From assembly GCA_039621445.1 (NCBI GenBank), contig CP154954.1, positions 6,335,425 to 6,399,424 of the forward strand: a stretch of 64,000 bases of DNA. The letters are read 5' to 3'. Positions within the stretch are counted from its first letter, which is position 1; every line of letters begins with the position of its first letter. Of the stretch, positions 43,712-56,400 are shown one piece after another. A program made the translations under genes and the position numbers. The notes below the pieces were generated by a model. That model saw only the letters and a program-made list of their open reading frames with translations, had not been told where the DNA came from and searched no databases. The DNA is from Euglena gracilis (taxonomy: Eukaryota; Euglenida; Euglenophyceae; Euglenales).

Positions 43712-44135
43712 CATCTGCATCTTGTCGAGTATCTGCATCTTGTGTAGCATCTGCATCTTGTCCAGCATCTGCTTCTTGTCCAGCATCTGCTTCTTGTCCA
43801 GCAACGGCATCTTGTCCACCATCTACTCTTGTCCAGCAACTGCATCTTGTCCACCATCTGCATGCTGTCCAGTGTCTGCATCCAGTTCATCTGTTCCAGC
43901 ATCGGCATCTTGTCCAGTATCTGCATCTTGTCCAGCATCTGCATCTTGTCCAGCATCTGCTTCTTGTCCAGCAACTGCATCTTGTCCACCATCTGCATGT
44001 TGTCCAGTGTCTGCACCCAGTTCATCTTGTCCAGCATCGGCACCTTGTCCAGTATCTGCATCTTGTCCAGCATCTGCATCTTGTCCAGCATCGGCATCTT
44101 GTCCAGCATCTGCATCTTGTCCATTATCTGTCTAG
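43712..44135. repeat. 18-bp minisatellite CATCTTGTCCAGCATCTG
   Basis: About 23 units of 18 bp with point variants (GTCCAC, GTCGAG) and two longer interruptions near 43890 and 44020 that are themselves duplicates (GTCCAGTGTCTGCA). Being 6 codons long, it keeps one frame open on each strand. Confidence 0.95.
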
Positions 44136-44164
44136 TATTCATTCGTTGGCTCTTGACCAAGCCA

Positions 44165-44430
44165 AAATAACCACAAAAGCCCAAAAAATGCCACAAAAAG
44201 CCCAAAACTGACCACAAAAAGCAACCAAAAACAACCAAAACAACCAAAAATTGCCCAAAAACGCCAACAATGTCCACAAAAGATTGTGAAAAATGACCCA
44301 AAATCACCAAAAAGGCGCAAAATGGCCAAAATGCATAAAATCTGCTCAAAAAGGCCCCAATTAGCCCAATATTTGCCAAGTCAGTGATAAATAGCCCCCA
44401 AATTAGCAAAAATTGACCCATTATGGCCAA
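44165..44430. repeat. AACCACAAAAAGCCC-type degenerate repeat
   Basis: A-rich units such as ACCACAAAAAGC and CCCAAAATGGCCAAAATG; looser than the neighbouring minisatellites. Confidence 0.6.
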
Positions 44431-45911
44431 AATGGGTGTAAAACTGGAGCTTTGTGGGAAAATTATCCCAAAAATAATTCAAATCCCCAAAATATACAAA
44501 AAAAATGCCAGCATCGCCCAGCATCGCCCTGCATCGCCCAGCATCGCCCAGCATCGGAACCCCACCTCTGGTCTCCAAAAATACAGCATCGCCCAGCATC
44601 GCCCAGCATCGCCCTGCATCGCCCAGCATCGCCCAGCATCATCAGAGGTGCTTGGTCCCGGGTATCCCCCCCGGGGTCGGTCTGGACCCCCCTGTGCGGG
44701 CCAGGAGGTGGGGGGGGGGGGTGGGGGGGACACCCCCCACCTAAACCACGCACGCCCTCCTTATATCGAACCCTGGGCCTGGCGTGCCCGAAACAGGCCC
44801 GAAACAGGCCCAAAGAAGGCCTCTTCTGGGCATTTTTCGGCGCCGGAGTGGAGTGCCTTGGCGAAATGCCCAGACTGAGAGTTTGGCCATGATTTCAACA
44901 TCAAAAAAACCTCCATGATCCGATGAAACTCTTGAAAAGGGATGTGAACATTTCGGCTCCTTTGGCAATCCAACCGTGTTCAACCGTTCTGCACCACAGA
45001 GTTGCTTATTGGCTTCCCCAAGGATTCCGGCTGGAAGACTTGGCTAGCTGGGAAAAAGATGCTGGTCGACCCCCCCCCCCATATTGTCCTCATGGTACCC
45101 TCCTCCTCGAGCTGAGGCCATGCCAGAGTTGGGGAGAGAACCGTACCCAGATGTATCCAGGCAGTGAAAAAAGTCTAACAATCAGCAATTTACAAAAACT
45201 TGTGCATCTCTTAGCATTTGAGCATTACATGACCAACTGTTGACCTTCCCCCCCCCAACACGGAAAAAATTGCAGGCGGTCGGAATCGATGTGTGGGCAC
45301 GGCTGTTCGGAGAGACCTGGGGGGGATCAGGGTTCAATAAAAAATCAGGTGGGGGTCGGGCCCCGGGAACAATGGCGCAGTGCGGGTGACCGATTTCAGG
45401 CCCAGGGCAAACACCGCGCATAAAATTTTTGTCCCTCACAATTGGCTTGTCACAAAAAATCTCAAAAATTTCCGTCCTAAAAACTGGTACTTTTCAGGAG
45501 GGGGGGTGAAAAAATCGAAGCTCAAAAAAAGTGGACAAAATTTTGGCACAATCAAATTTTAGTGACATTTTTTCTTGTTGAACTTTTTTGGACTTTTAAT
45601 GGCATTTTTTGCTTCAAAAACCTCTCAAAATCAACATTTTGAGAAAATGTCGAATTTTTGGAAGGGGTGAAAAAATGGGGTTTTGGGTGGTTTTCGGGGG
45701 GGCCCGGTATTGGTCCCAAAATGGGTCAAAAAACACCCGGCGCCAAAGGCGCCGGAAAAAAATTTTCGGGTCCAAAAATTTAAATTTTGGTTCTCCCGGA
45801 AATACGGGAAGAGGTGGTGGGGGGGGGGTGGTCGACCCCCCCCCACCCACCACCCTGGCGGTTCGGCCGATTCCCGTTCTGCCCTGCTCTGGGGGTCCAC
45901 CCTGCACACAC

Positions 45912-46034
45912 CTTTGGGGAGCGCATCAGCCAGTCGAAGAGCACCTCCTGCAGCTTGGCGTTCTCCTCCTTGTCCAGCCACGCGTCCTCGAACATGTGGC
46001 AGCTGCCGATGACCATCACCCGCCCGGCGCCGCC
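45912..46034 (-). CDS. IFT52: IFT52 exon (5'-most found)
   Basis: Forty-one codons, GGAGRVMVIGSCHMFEDAW to VLFDWLMRSPK, matching the end of the GIFT domain (G-G-x-x-x-V-x-G-S-x-H-M-F-x-D-x-x-x-D-K-E-E-N). Acceptor CCCCCCCCAG, donor GTGTGTGC. Forty of 41 codons end in G or C. The preceding exon should end in phase 0 but is not found to the right. Confidence 0.94.
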
Positions 46035-47061
46035 CTGGGGGGGGTCAAGGGGAGCAGAATGTTGCGACTCGGGGGGGGGGGGTCAGCAGGGAATTTCTTA
46101 AGGACCCGGGGGGGGGGGGGGCCAGCCTCCGGCTGGAAAAAAGGCTGCTGGCTGGAAACGAGCAGCTGGCTGGACCCCCCCCCGGGGGGATGGGGGGGAG
46201 GGGGGGGGTCTGGGGCTGGAGAGGGTTGTGCTGGGCTGGGTCGATGAAAAAACAAAATTTTCTAAAACATTTTTGCCTTCTCGACATTTTGATGGATGGA
46301 GCTAGATCAAGGCTGGACATTGAGGGCGAGGAAGCTGTGATGAGAAAAAAAATGCAGGGATACGTGAGCTGGGCAGCCCGCTCCCCTCCGGCTTAAGAAA
46401 TCCCCTGGGCACCAGCGGCCAGAAAACAACACGCCAAAAATAAATAAACAAATAAATAAATCAAAATAAAGACTTAGACGGCCAGGAATGTACCTTTCTT
46501 GTTGGGTCACAAAAATCTGGCAGTGCCCAGGACCTGGGTGTCCCACCTGGTGTTCACCGATGCGCATTTCCCCTTCCCATAGCCTGTGTCTATTCCAACA
46601 ATGCGCACCTGCGCATTTTTGGAGGTTTCCAAAAATGCACAGGTGCGCATCCTTCATCCTTCTTGACACTCAATGAAACACGAGGGCTGTGTCTCTATTT
46701 CTGTAAGGAGTTCCTTCCCATGCTCATCCCAGGGATCACACGCGCATTGATGTTGAAGGACTCACTGCGTATGGCCTGCCTGTTGTTTGACTGCGTTGAA
46801 TTAGAGCTGTGCACCGAATTGATGTGGTTTCGGGGTTGCGGAACATGGACATATGAGGGGCAGATGAACCAAAAGAATCACCCTTGGCAACGTTGCTGTA
46901 CCAGACCACCCCCTGAAACACAACACCAAATCCAGGCACGACTCCATATCCTTGTCCTTAGTGACAAAGAAACTGCTCCCGTACAGTGCAAGACACCGAA
47001 CAAATCTGAATACGGAGCTCTGAATACAATCTTCCTCGCTGCAGAACAGCAAACAGTCCAG
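46035..47061. other. Region 5' of the last IFT52 exon, no gene found
   Basis: Holds a dispersed GCTGGCTGGAAA copy (46125-46180), an AAATAAATAAAT tract (46440-46465) and an inverted pair AAAAATGCGCAGGTGCGCA-like near 46600-46650. Frames such as 46663-47109 (plus) match nothing. No GIFT-domain exon could be found. Confidence 0.4.
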
Positions 47062-47455
47062 CCGGCACGCCACCTTCCCCTCTGTCCCCACCGGTGGCCA
47101 AACTATTAATAACAAACATTGGTGTTGGCAGAATTGCCATGGCATCGTCGTCGGGAATGAGCTGCAGATTGAAGTGCATTGGCAAGCTGCGTGCAAGGGG
47201 CGTGCTCAAAAATCGGTTTGGTGCAAGTATTTTCCCACCCCCATAACCGGCGTAACTCTTGTCGCACAAACTGCAAAGCGGGGGGGGGGAAGCAGGCAGG
47301 ATAGGTGTGGAGCTCTTCCACCGGCAGCACACAACAACAAACATTCTGCCCTCCCCCCTCCCCCTGGAACCCAACACCCCACGACACCCCAAACCCTTTG
47401 CTCGTGAGTGGCGGCGATCGCCTCTGCCAAATACGCACCACGCGCCACGCCGACC
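47062..47455. repeat. Satellite spacer, truncated copy
   Basis: Nearly identical to parts of 61335-61735 and 63333-63735 (ACCTTCCCCTCTGTCCCCAC to GCCACGCCGACCCTGACTTC) but lacking the first 150 or so bases of those copies. It joins unique DNA to the satellite. Confidence 0.9.
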
Positions 47456-50400
47456 CTGACTTCCTGTGGTGTTTCCGAGAAGTGGAGGGTTCCATGGTGT
47501 GCACGCTGCTATCTCAGCCCCTGCAACGAACGGATGGGCACCAGACACGACGCCCAGCCATTGCTTTTGGGTCCAAACGGCGCGCCGCAACCACATCCGC
47601 CGGGACACCGCATTCCTGACTTCCTGTGGGGTTTCCGAGAAATGGAGGGTTCCGCGGTGTGCACGCTGCTATCTCGGCCCCTGCAACGAATGGATGGGCA
47701 CCAGACACGACGCCCAGCCATTGCTTTTGGGTCCAAACGGCGCGCCGCAACCACATCCGCCGGGACACCGCATTCCTGACTTCCTGTGGGGTTTCCGAGA
47801 AATGGAGGGTTCCGCGGTGTGCACGCTGCTATCTCGGCCCCTGCAACGAATGGATGGGCACCAGACACGACGCCCAGCCATTGCTTTTGGGTCCAAACGG
47901 CGCGCCGCAACCACATCCGCCGGGACACCGCATTCCTGACTTCCTGTGGGGTTTCCGAGAAATGGAGGGTTCCGCGGTGTGCACGCTGCTATCTCGGCCC
48001 CTGCAACGAATGGATGGGCACCAGACACGACGCCCAGCCATTGCTTTTGGGTCCAAACGGCGCGCCGCAACCACATCCGCCGGGACACGGCATTCCTGTG
48101 GGGTTTCCGAGAAATGGAGGGTTCCGCGGTGTGCACGCTGCTATCTCGGCCCCTGCAACGAATGGATGGGCACCAGACACGACGCCCAGCCATTGCTTTT
48201 GGGTCCAAACGGCGCGCCGCAACCACATCCGCCGGGACACCGCATTCCTGACTTCCTGTGGGGTTTCCGAGAAATGGAGGGTTCCGCGGTGTGCACGCTG
48301 CTATCTCGGCCCCTGCAACGAATGGATGGGCACCAGACACGACGCCCAGCCATTGCTTTTGGGTCCAAACGGCGCGCCGCAACCACATCCGCCGGGACAC
48401 AACATTCCTGAGTTCCGGTGGGGTTTCCGAGAAATGGAGGGTTCCGCGGTGTGCACGCTGCTATCTCGGCCCCTGCAACGAATGGATGGGCACCAGACAC
48501 GACGCCCAGCCATTGCTTTTGGGTCCAAACGGCGCGCCGCAACCACATCCGCCGGGACACCGCATTCCTGACTTCCTGTGGGGTTTCCGAGAAATGGAGG
48601 GTTCCGCGGTGTGCACGCTGCTATCTCGGCCCCTGCAACGAATGGATGGGCACCAGACACGACGCCCAGCCATTGCTTTTGGGTCCAAACGGCGCGCCGC
48701 AACCACATCCGCCGGGACACCGCATTCCTGACTTCCTGTGGGGTTTCCGAGAAATGGAGGGTTCCGCGGTGTGCACGCTGCTATCTCGGCCCCTGCAACG
48801 AATGGATGGGCACCAGACACGACGCCCAGCCATTGCTTTTGGGTCCAAACGGCGCGCCGCAACCACATCCGCCGGGACACCGCATTCCTGACTTCCTGTG
48901 GGGTTTCCGAGAAATGGAGGGTTCCGCGGTGTGCACGCTGCTATCTCGGCCCCTGCAACGAATGGATGGGCACCAGACACGACGCCCAGCCATTGCTTTT
49001 GGGTCCAAACGGCGCGCCGCAACCACATCCGCCGGGACACCACATTCCTGACTTCCTGTGGGGTTTCCGAGAAATGGAGGGTTCCGCGGTGTGCACGCTG
49101 CTATCTCGGCCCCTGCAACGAATGGATGGGCACCAGACACGACGCCCAGCCATTGCTTTTGGGTCCAAACGGCGCGCCGCAACCACATCCGCCGGGACAC
49201 CGCATTCCTGACTTCCTGTGGGGTTTCCGAGAAATGGAGGGTTCCGCGGTGTGCACGCTGCTATCTCGGCCCCTGCAACGAATGGATGGGCACCAGACAC
49301 GACGCCCAGCCATTGCTTTTGGGTCCAAACGGCGCGCCGCAACCACATCCGCCGGGACACCGCATTCCTGACTTCCTGTGGGGTTTCCGAGAAATGGAGG
49401 GTTCCGCGGTGTGCACGCTGCTATCTCGGCCCCGGCAACGAATGGATGGGCACCAGACACGACGCCCAGCCATTGCTTTTGGGTCCAAACGGCGCGCCGC
49501 AACCACATCCGCCGGGACACCGCATTCCTGACTTCCTGTGGGGTTTCCGAGAAATGGAGGGTTCCGCGGTGTGCACGCTGCTATCTCGGCCCCTGCAACG
49601 AATGGATGGGCACCAGACACGACGCCCAGCCATTGCTTTTGGGTCCAAACGGCGCGCCGCAACCACATCCGCCGGGACACCACATTCCTGACTTCCTGTG
49701 GGGTTTCCGAGAAATGGAGGGTTCCGCGGTGTGCACGCTGCTATCTCGGCCCCTGCAACGAATGGATGGGCACCAGACACGACGCCCAGATTGCTTTTGG
49801 GTCCAAACGGCACGCCGCAACCACATCCGCTGGGACACCGCATTCCTGACTTCCTGTGGGGTTTCCGAGAAATGGAGGGTTCCGCGGTGTGCACGCTGCT
49901 ATCTCGGCCCCTGCAACGAATGGATGGGCACCAGACACGACGCCCAGCCATTGCTTTTGGGTCCAAACGGCGCGCCGCAACCACATCCGCCGGGACACCG
50001 CATTCCTGACTTTTTGTGGGGTTTCCGAGAAATGGAGGGTTCCGCGGTGTGCACGCTGCTATCTCGGCCCCTGCAACGAATGGATGGGCACCAGACACGA
50101 CGCCCAGCCATTGCTTTTGGGTCCAAACGGCGCGCCGCAACCACATCCGCCGGGACACCGCATTCCTGACTTCCTGTGGGGTTTCCGAGAAATGGAGGGT
50201 TCCGCGGTGTGCACGCTGCTATCTCGGCCCCTGCAACGAATGGATGGGCACCAGACACGACGCCCAGCCATTGCTTTTGGGTCCAAACGGCGCGCCGCAA
50301 CCACATCCGCCGGGACACCGCATTCCTGACTTCCTGTGGGGTTTCCGAGAAATGGAGGGTTCCGCGGTGTGCACGCTGCTATCTCGGCCCCTGCAACGAA

Positions 50401-53400
50401 TGGATGGGCACCAGACACGACGCCCAGCCATTGCTTTTGGGTCCAAACGGCGCGCCGCAACCACATCCGCCGGGACACCGCATTCCTGACTTCCTGTGGG
50501 GTTTCCGAGAAATGGAGGGTTCCGCGGTGTGCACGCTGCTATCTCGGCCCCTGCAACGAATGGATGGGCACCAGACACGACGCCCAGCCATTGCTTTTGG
50601 GTCCAAACGGCGCGCCGCAACCACATCCGCCGGGACACCACATTCCTGACTTCCTGTGGGGTTTCCGAGAAATGGAGGGTTCCGCGGTGTGCACGCTGCT
50701 ATCTCGGCCCCTGCAACGAATGGATGGGCACCAGACACGACGCCCAGCCATTGCTTTTGGGTCCAAACGGCGCGCCGCAACCACATCCGCCGGGACACCG
50801 CATTCCTGACTTCCTGTGGGGTTTCCGAGAAATGGAGGGTTCCGCGGTGTGCACGCTGCTATCTCGGCCCCTGCAACGAATGGATGGGCACCAGACACGA
50901 CGCCCAGCCATTGCTTTTGGGTCCAAACGGCGCGCCGCAACCACATCCGCCGGGACACCGCATTCCTGACTTCCTGTGGGGTTTCCGAGAAATGGAGGGT
51001 TCCGCGGTGTGCACGCTGCTATCTCGGCCCCTGCAACGAATGGATGGGCACCAGACACGACGCCCAGCCATTGCTTTTGGGTCCAAACGGCGCGCCGCAA
51101 CCACATCCGCCGGGACACCGCATTCCTGACTTCCTGTGGGGTTTCCGAGAAATGGAGGGTTCCGCGGTGTGCACGCTGCTATCTCGGCCCCTGCAACGAA
51201 TGGATGGGCACCAGACACGACGCCCAGCCATTGCTTTTGGGTCCAAACGGCGCGCCGCAACCACATCCGCCGGGACACCGCATTCCTGACTTCCTGTGGG
51301 GTTTCCGAGAAATGGAGGGTTCCGCGGTGTGCACGCTGCTATCTCGGCCCCTGCAACGAATGGATGGGCACCAGACACGACGCCCAGCCATTGCTTTTGG
51401 GTCCAAACGGCGCGCCGCAACCACATCCGCCGGGACACCGCATTCCTGACTTCCTGTGGGGTTTCCGAGAAATGGAGGGTTCCGCGGTGTGCACGCTGCT
51501 ATCTCGGCCCCTGCAACGAATGGATGGGCACCAGACACGACGCCCAGCCATTGCTTTTGGGTCCAAACGGCGCGCCGCAACCACATCCGCCGGGACACCG
51601 CATTCCTGACTTCCTGTGGGGTTTCCGAGAAATGGAGGGTTCCGCGGTGTGCACGCTGCTATCTCGGCCCCTGCAACGAATGGATGGGCACCAGACACGA
51701 CGCCCAGCCATTGCTTTTGGGTCCAAACGGCGCGCCCGCAACCACATCCGCCGGGACACCGCATTCCTGACTTCCTGTGGGGTTTCCGAGAAATGGAGGG
51801 TTCCGCGGTGTGCACGCTGCTATCTCGGCCCCTGCAACGAATGGATGGGCACCAGACACGACGCCCAGCCATTGCTTTTGGGTCCAAACGGCGCGCCGCA
51901 ACCACATCCGCCGGGACACCGCATTCCTGACTTCCTGTGGGGTTTCCGAGAAATGGAGGGTTCCGCGGTGTGCACGCTGCTATCTCGGCCCCTGCAACGA
52001 ATGGATGGGCACCAGACACGACGCCCAGCCATTGCTTTTGGGTCCAAACGATGCCGGACAAGCACACCCGCTGACTCACCGCATTCCTGACTTCCTGTGG
52101 GGTTTCCGAGAAATGGAGGGTTCCGCGTGTGCCCGCTGCTATCTCGGCCCCTGCAACGAATGGATGGGCACCAGACACGACGCCCAGCCATTGCTTTTGG
52201 GTCCAAACGGCGCGCCGCAACCACATCCGCCGGGACACCGCATTCCTGACTTCCTGTGGGGTTTCCGAGAAATGGAGGGTTCCGCGGTGTGCACGCTGCT
52301 ATCTCGGCCCCTGCAACGAATGGATGGGCACCAGACACGACGCCCAGCCATTGCTTTTGGGTCCAAACGGCGCGCCGCAACCACATCCGCCGGGACACCG
52401 CATTCCTGACTTCCTGTGGGGTTTCCGAGAAATGGAGGGTTCCGCGGTGTGCACGCTGCTATCTCGGCCCCTGCAACGAATGGATGGGCACCAGACACGA
52501 CGCCCAGCCATTGCTTTTGGGTCCAAACGGCGCGCCGCAACCACATCCGCCGGGACACCGCATTCCTGACTTCCTGTGGGGTTTCCGAGAAATGGAGGGT
52601 TCCGCGGTGTGCACGCTGCTATCTCGGCCCCTGCAACGAATGGATGGGCACCAGACACGACGCCCAGCCATTGCTTTTGGGTCCAAACGGCGCGCCGCAA
52701 CCACATCCGCCGGGACACCACATTCCTGACTTCCTGTGGGGTTTCCGAGAAATGGAGGGTTCCGCGGTGTGCACGCTGCTATCTCGGCCCCTGCAACGAA
52801 TGGATGGGCACCAGACACGACGCCCAGCCATTGCTTTTGGGTCCAAACGGCGCGCCGCAACCACATCCGCTGGGACACCGCATTCCTGACTTCCTGTGGG
52901 GTTTCCGAGAAATGGAGGGTTCCGGTGTGCACGCTGCTATCTCGGCCCCTGCAACGAATGGATGGGCACCAGACACGACGCCCAGCCATTGCTTTTGGGT
53001 CCAAACGGCGCGCCGCAACCACATCCGCCGGGACACCGCATTCCTGACTTCCTGTGGGGTTTCCGAGAAATGGAGGGTTCCGCGGTGTGCACGCTGCTAT
53101 CTCGGCCCCTGCAACGAATGGATGGGCACCAGACACGACGCCCAGCCATTGCTTTTGGGTCCAAACGGCGCGCCGCAACCACATCCGCCGGGACACCGCA
53201 TTCCTGACTTCCTGTGGGGTTTCCGAGAAATGGAGGGTTCCGCGGTGTGCACGCTGCTATCTCGGCCCCTGCAACGAATGGATGGGCACCAGACACGACG
53301 CCCAGCCATTGCTTTTGGGTCCAAACGGCGCGCCGCAACCACATCCGCCGGGACACCGCATTCCTGACTTCCTGTGGGGTTTCCGAGAAATGGAGGGTTC

Positions 53401-56400
53401 CGCGGTGTGCACGCTGCTATCTCGGCCCCTGCAACGAATGGATGGGCACCAGACACGACGCCCAGCCATTGCTTTTGGGTCCAAACGGCGCGCCGCAACC
53501 ACATCCGCCGGGACACCGCATTCCTGACTTCCTGTGGGGTTTCCGAGAAATGGAGGGTTCCGCGGTGTGCACGCTGCTATCTCGGCCCCTGCAACGAATG
53601 GATGGGCACCAGACACGACGCCCAGCCATTGCTTTTGGGTCCAAACGGCGCGCCGCAACCACATCCGCCGGGACACCGCATTCCTGACTTCCTGTGGGGT
53701 TTCCGAGAAATGGAGGGTTCCGCGGTGTGCACGCTGCTATCTCGGCCCCTGCAACGAATGGATGGGCACCAGACACGACGCCCAGCCATTGCTTTTGGGT
53801 CCAAACGGCGCGCCGCAACCACATCCGCCGGGACACCGCATTCCTGACTTCCTGTGGGGTTTCCGAGAAATGGAGGGTTCCGCGGTGTGCACGCTGCTAT
53901 CTCGGCCCCTGCAACGAATGGATGGGCACCAGACACGACGCCCAGCCATTGCTTTTGGGTCCAAACGGCGCGCCGCAACCACATCCGCCGGGACACCGCA
54001 TTCCTGACTTCCTGTGGGGTTTCCGAGAAATGGAGGGTTCCGCGGTGTGCACGCTGCTATCTCGGCCCCTGCAACGAATGGATGGGCACCAGACACGACG
54101 CCCAGTCATTGTTTTTGTGCCCAAACCGCCGAGAGCTACCACATCCGCCGGGACACCGCATTCCTGACTTCCTGTGGGGTTTCCGAGAAATGGAGGGTTC
54201 CGCGGTGTGCACGCTGCTATCTCGGCCCCTGCAACGAATGGATGGGCACCAGACACGACGCCCAGCCATTGCTTTTGGGTCCAAACGGCGCGCCGCAACC
54301 ACATCCGCCGGGACACCGCATTCCTGACTTCCTGTGGGGTTTCCGAGAAATGGAGGGTTCCGCGGTGTGCACGCTGCTATCTCGGCCCCTGCAACGAATG
54401 GATGGGCACCAGACACGACGCCCAGCCATTGCTTTTGGGTCCAAACGGCGCGCCGCAACCACATCCGCTGGGACACCGCATTCCTGACTTCCTGTGGGGT
54501 TTCCGAGAAATGGAGGGTTCCGGTGTGCACGCTGCTATCTCGGCCCCTGCAACGAATGGATGGGCACCAGACACGACGCCCAGCCATTGCTTTTGGGTCC
54601 AAACGGCGCGCCGCAACCACATCCGCCGGGACACCGCATTCCTGACTTCCTGTGGGGTTTCCGAGAAATGGAGGGTTCCGCGGTGTGCACGCTGCTATCT
54701 CGGCCCCTGCAACGAATGGATGGGCACCAGACACGACGCCCAGCCATTGCTTTTGGGTCCAAACGGCGCGCCGCAACCACATCCGCGGGGACACCGCATT
54801 CCTGACTTCCTGTGGGGTTTCCGAGAAATGGAGGGTTCCGCGGTGTGCACGCTGCTATCTCGGCCCCTGCAACGAATGGATGGGCACCAGACACGACGCC
54901 CAGCCATTGCTTTTGGGTCCAAACGGCGCGCCGCAACCACATCCGCCGGGACACCGCATTCCTGACTTCCTGTGGGGTTTCCGAGAAATGGAGGGTTCCG
55001 CGGTGTGCACGCTGCTATCTCGGCCCCTGCAACGAATGGATGGGCACCAGACACGACGCCCAGCCATTGCTTTTGGGTCCAAACGGCGCGCCGCAACCAC
55101 ATCCGCCGGGACACCGCATTCCTGACTTCCCGTGGGGTTTCCGAGAAATGGAGGGTTCCGCGGTGTGCACGCTGCTATCTCGGCCCCTGCAACGAATGGA
55201 TGGGCACCAGACACGACGCCCAGCCATTGCTTTTGGGTCCAAACGGCGCGCCGCAACCACATCCGCCGGGACACCGCATTCCTGACTTCCTGTGGGGTTT
55301 CCGAGAAATGGAGGGTTCCGCGGTGTGCACGCTGCTATCTCGGCCCCTGCAACGAATGGATGGGCACCAGACACGACGCCCAGCCATTGCTTTTGGGTCC
55401 AAACGGCGCGCCGCAACCACATCCGCCGGGACACCGCATTCCTGACTTCCCGTGGGGTTTCCGAGAAATGGAGGGTTCCGCGGTGTGCACGCTGCTATCT
55501 CGGCCCCTGCAACGAATGGATGGGCACCAGACACGACGCCCAGCCATTGCTTTTGGGTCCAAACGGCGCGCCGCAACCACATCCGCCGGGACACCACATT
55601 CCTGACTTCCTGTGGGGTTTCCGAGAAATGGAGGGTTCCGCGGTGTGCACGCTGCTATCTCGGCCCCTGCAACGAATGGATGGGCACCAGACACGACGCC
55701 CAGATTGCTTTTGGGTCCAAACGGCACGCCGCAACCACATCCGCTGGGACACCGCATTCCTGACTTCCTGTGGGGTTTCCGAGAAATGGAGGGTTCCGCG
55801 GTGTGCACGCTGCTATCTCGGCCCCTGCAACGAATGGATGGGCACCAGACACGACGCCCAGCCATTGCTTTTGGGTCCAAACGGCGCGCCGCAACCACAT
55901 CCGCCGGGACACCGCATTCCTGACTTCCTGTGGGGTTTCCGAGAAATGGAGGGTTCCGCGGTGTGCACGCTGCTATCTCGGCCCCTGCAACGAATGGATG
56001 GGCACCAGACACGACGCCCAGCCATTGCTTTTGGGTCCAAACGGCGCGCCGCAACCACATCCGCCGGGACACCACATTCCTGACTTCCTGTGGGGTTTCC
56101 GAGAAATGGAGGGTTCCGCGGTGTGCACGCTGCTATCTCGGCCCCTGCAACGAATGGATGGGCACCAGACACGACGCCCAGCCATTGCTTTTGGGTCCAA
56201 ACGGCGCGCCGCAACCACATCCGCTGGGACACCGCATTCCTGACTTCCTGTGGGGTTTTCCGAGAAAAATGGAGGGTTCCGCGGTGTGCACGCTGCTATC
56301 TCGGCCCCTGCAACGAATGGATGGGCACCAGACACGACGCCCAGCCATTGCTTTTGGGTCCAAACGGCGCGCCGCAACCACATCCGCCGGGACACCGCAT

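Larger units (their letters stand above)
41978..45911 (-). other. IFT52: IFT52 intron, 3934 bp, minisatellite cluster
   Basis: GT-AG intron (GTGTGTGC...CTCGCAG) holding four kinds of short tandem repeat (42970-44640) and two dispersed G/C-run repeat copies. A 260-residue minus-strand frame at 43648-44430 is only repeat translation. Confidence 0.85.
27516..46034 (-). other. IFT52: IFT52 gene, C-terminal half in seven exons
   Basis: IFT52 (BLD1 in Chlamydomonas) is a core subunit of the IFT-B complex that carries cargo along the flagellar axoneme. Seven exons of 123, 201, 45, 54, 85, 107 and 123 bp join in phase to 738 bp, 245 codons plus TAA, with no internal stop. The order and text follow the conserved C-terminal two-fifths to half of the family, from the end of the GIFT domain (GSCHMFEDAWLDKEEN) through NDYHYLPDTHALAERL and DLFDLDEHF to FKKLNHE. 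All introns are GT-AG except the one after 33481, which is GC-AG. Introns are 3934, 6569, 1628, 832, 3888 and 930 bp and full of repeats. About 200 N-terminal residues are missing; no further exon was found to 64000. Confidence 0.93.

Noticed and set aside
43648-44430. 260-residue minus-strand frame with QMLDKM repeats and hydrophobic N-terminus
   Set aside because: It is the translation of the 18-bp minisatellite and of an A-rich repeat, inside an IFT52 intron and on its sense strand, with no homology.
46663-47196. Upstream IFT52 or other cellular exon
   Set aside because: All six frames were read for GIFT-domain landmarks and none was found; loose similarities were not convincing.
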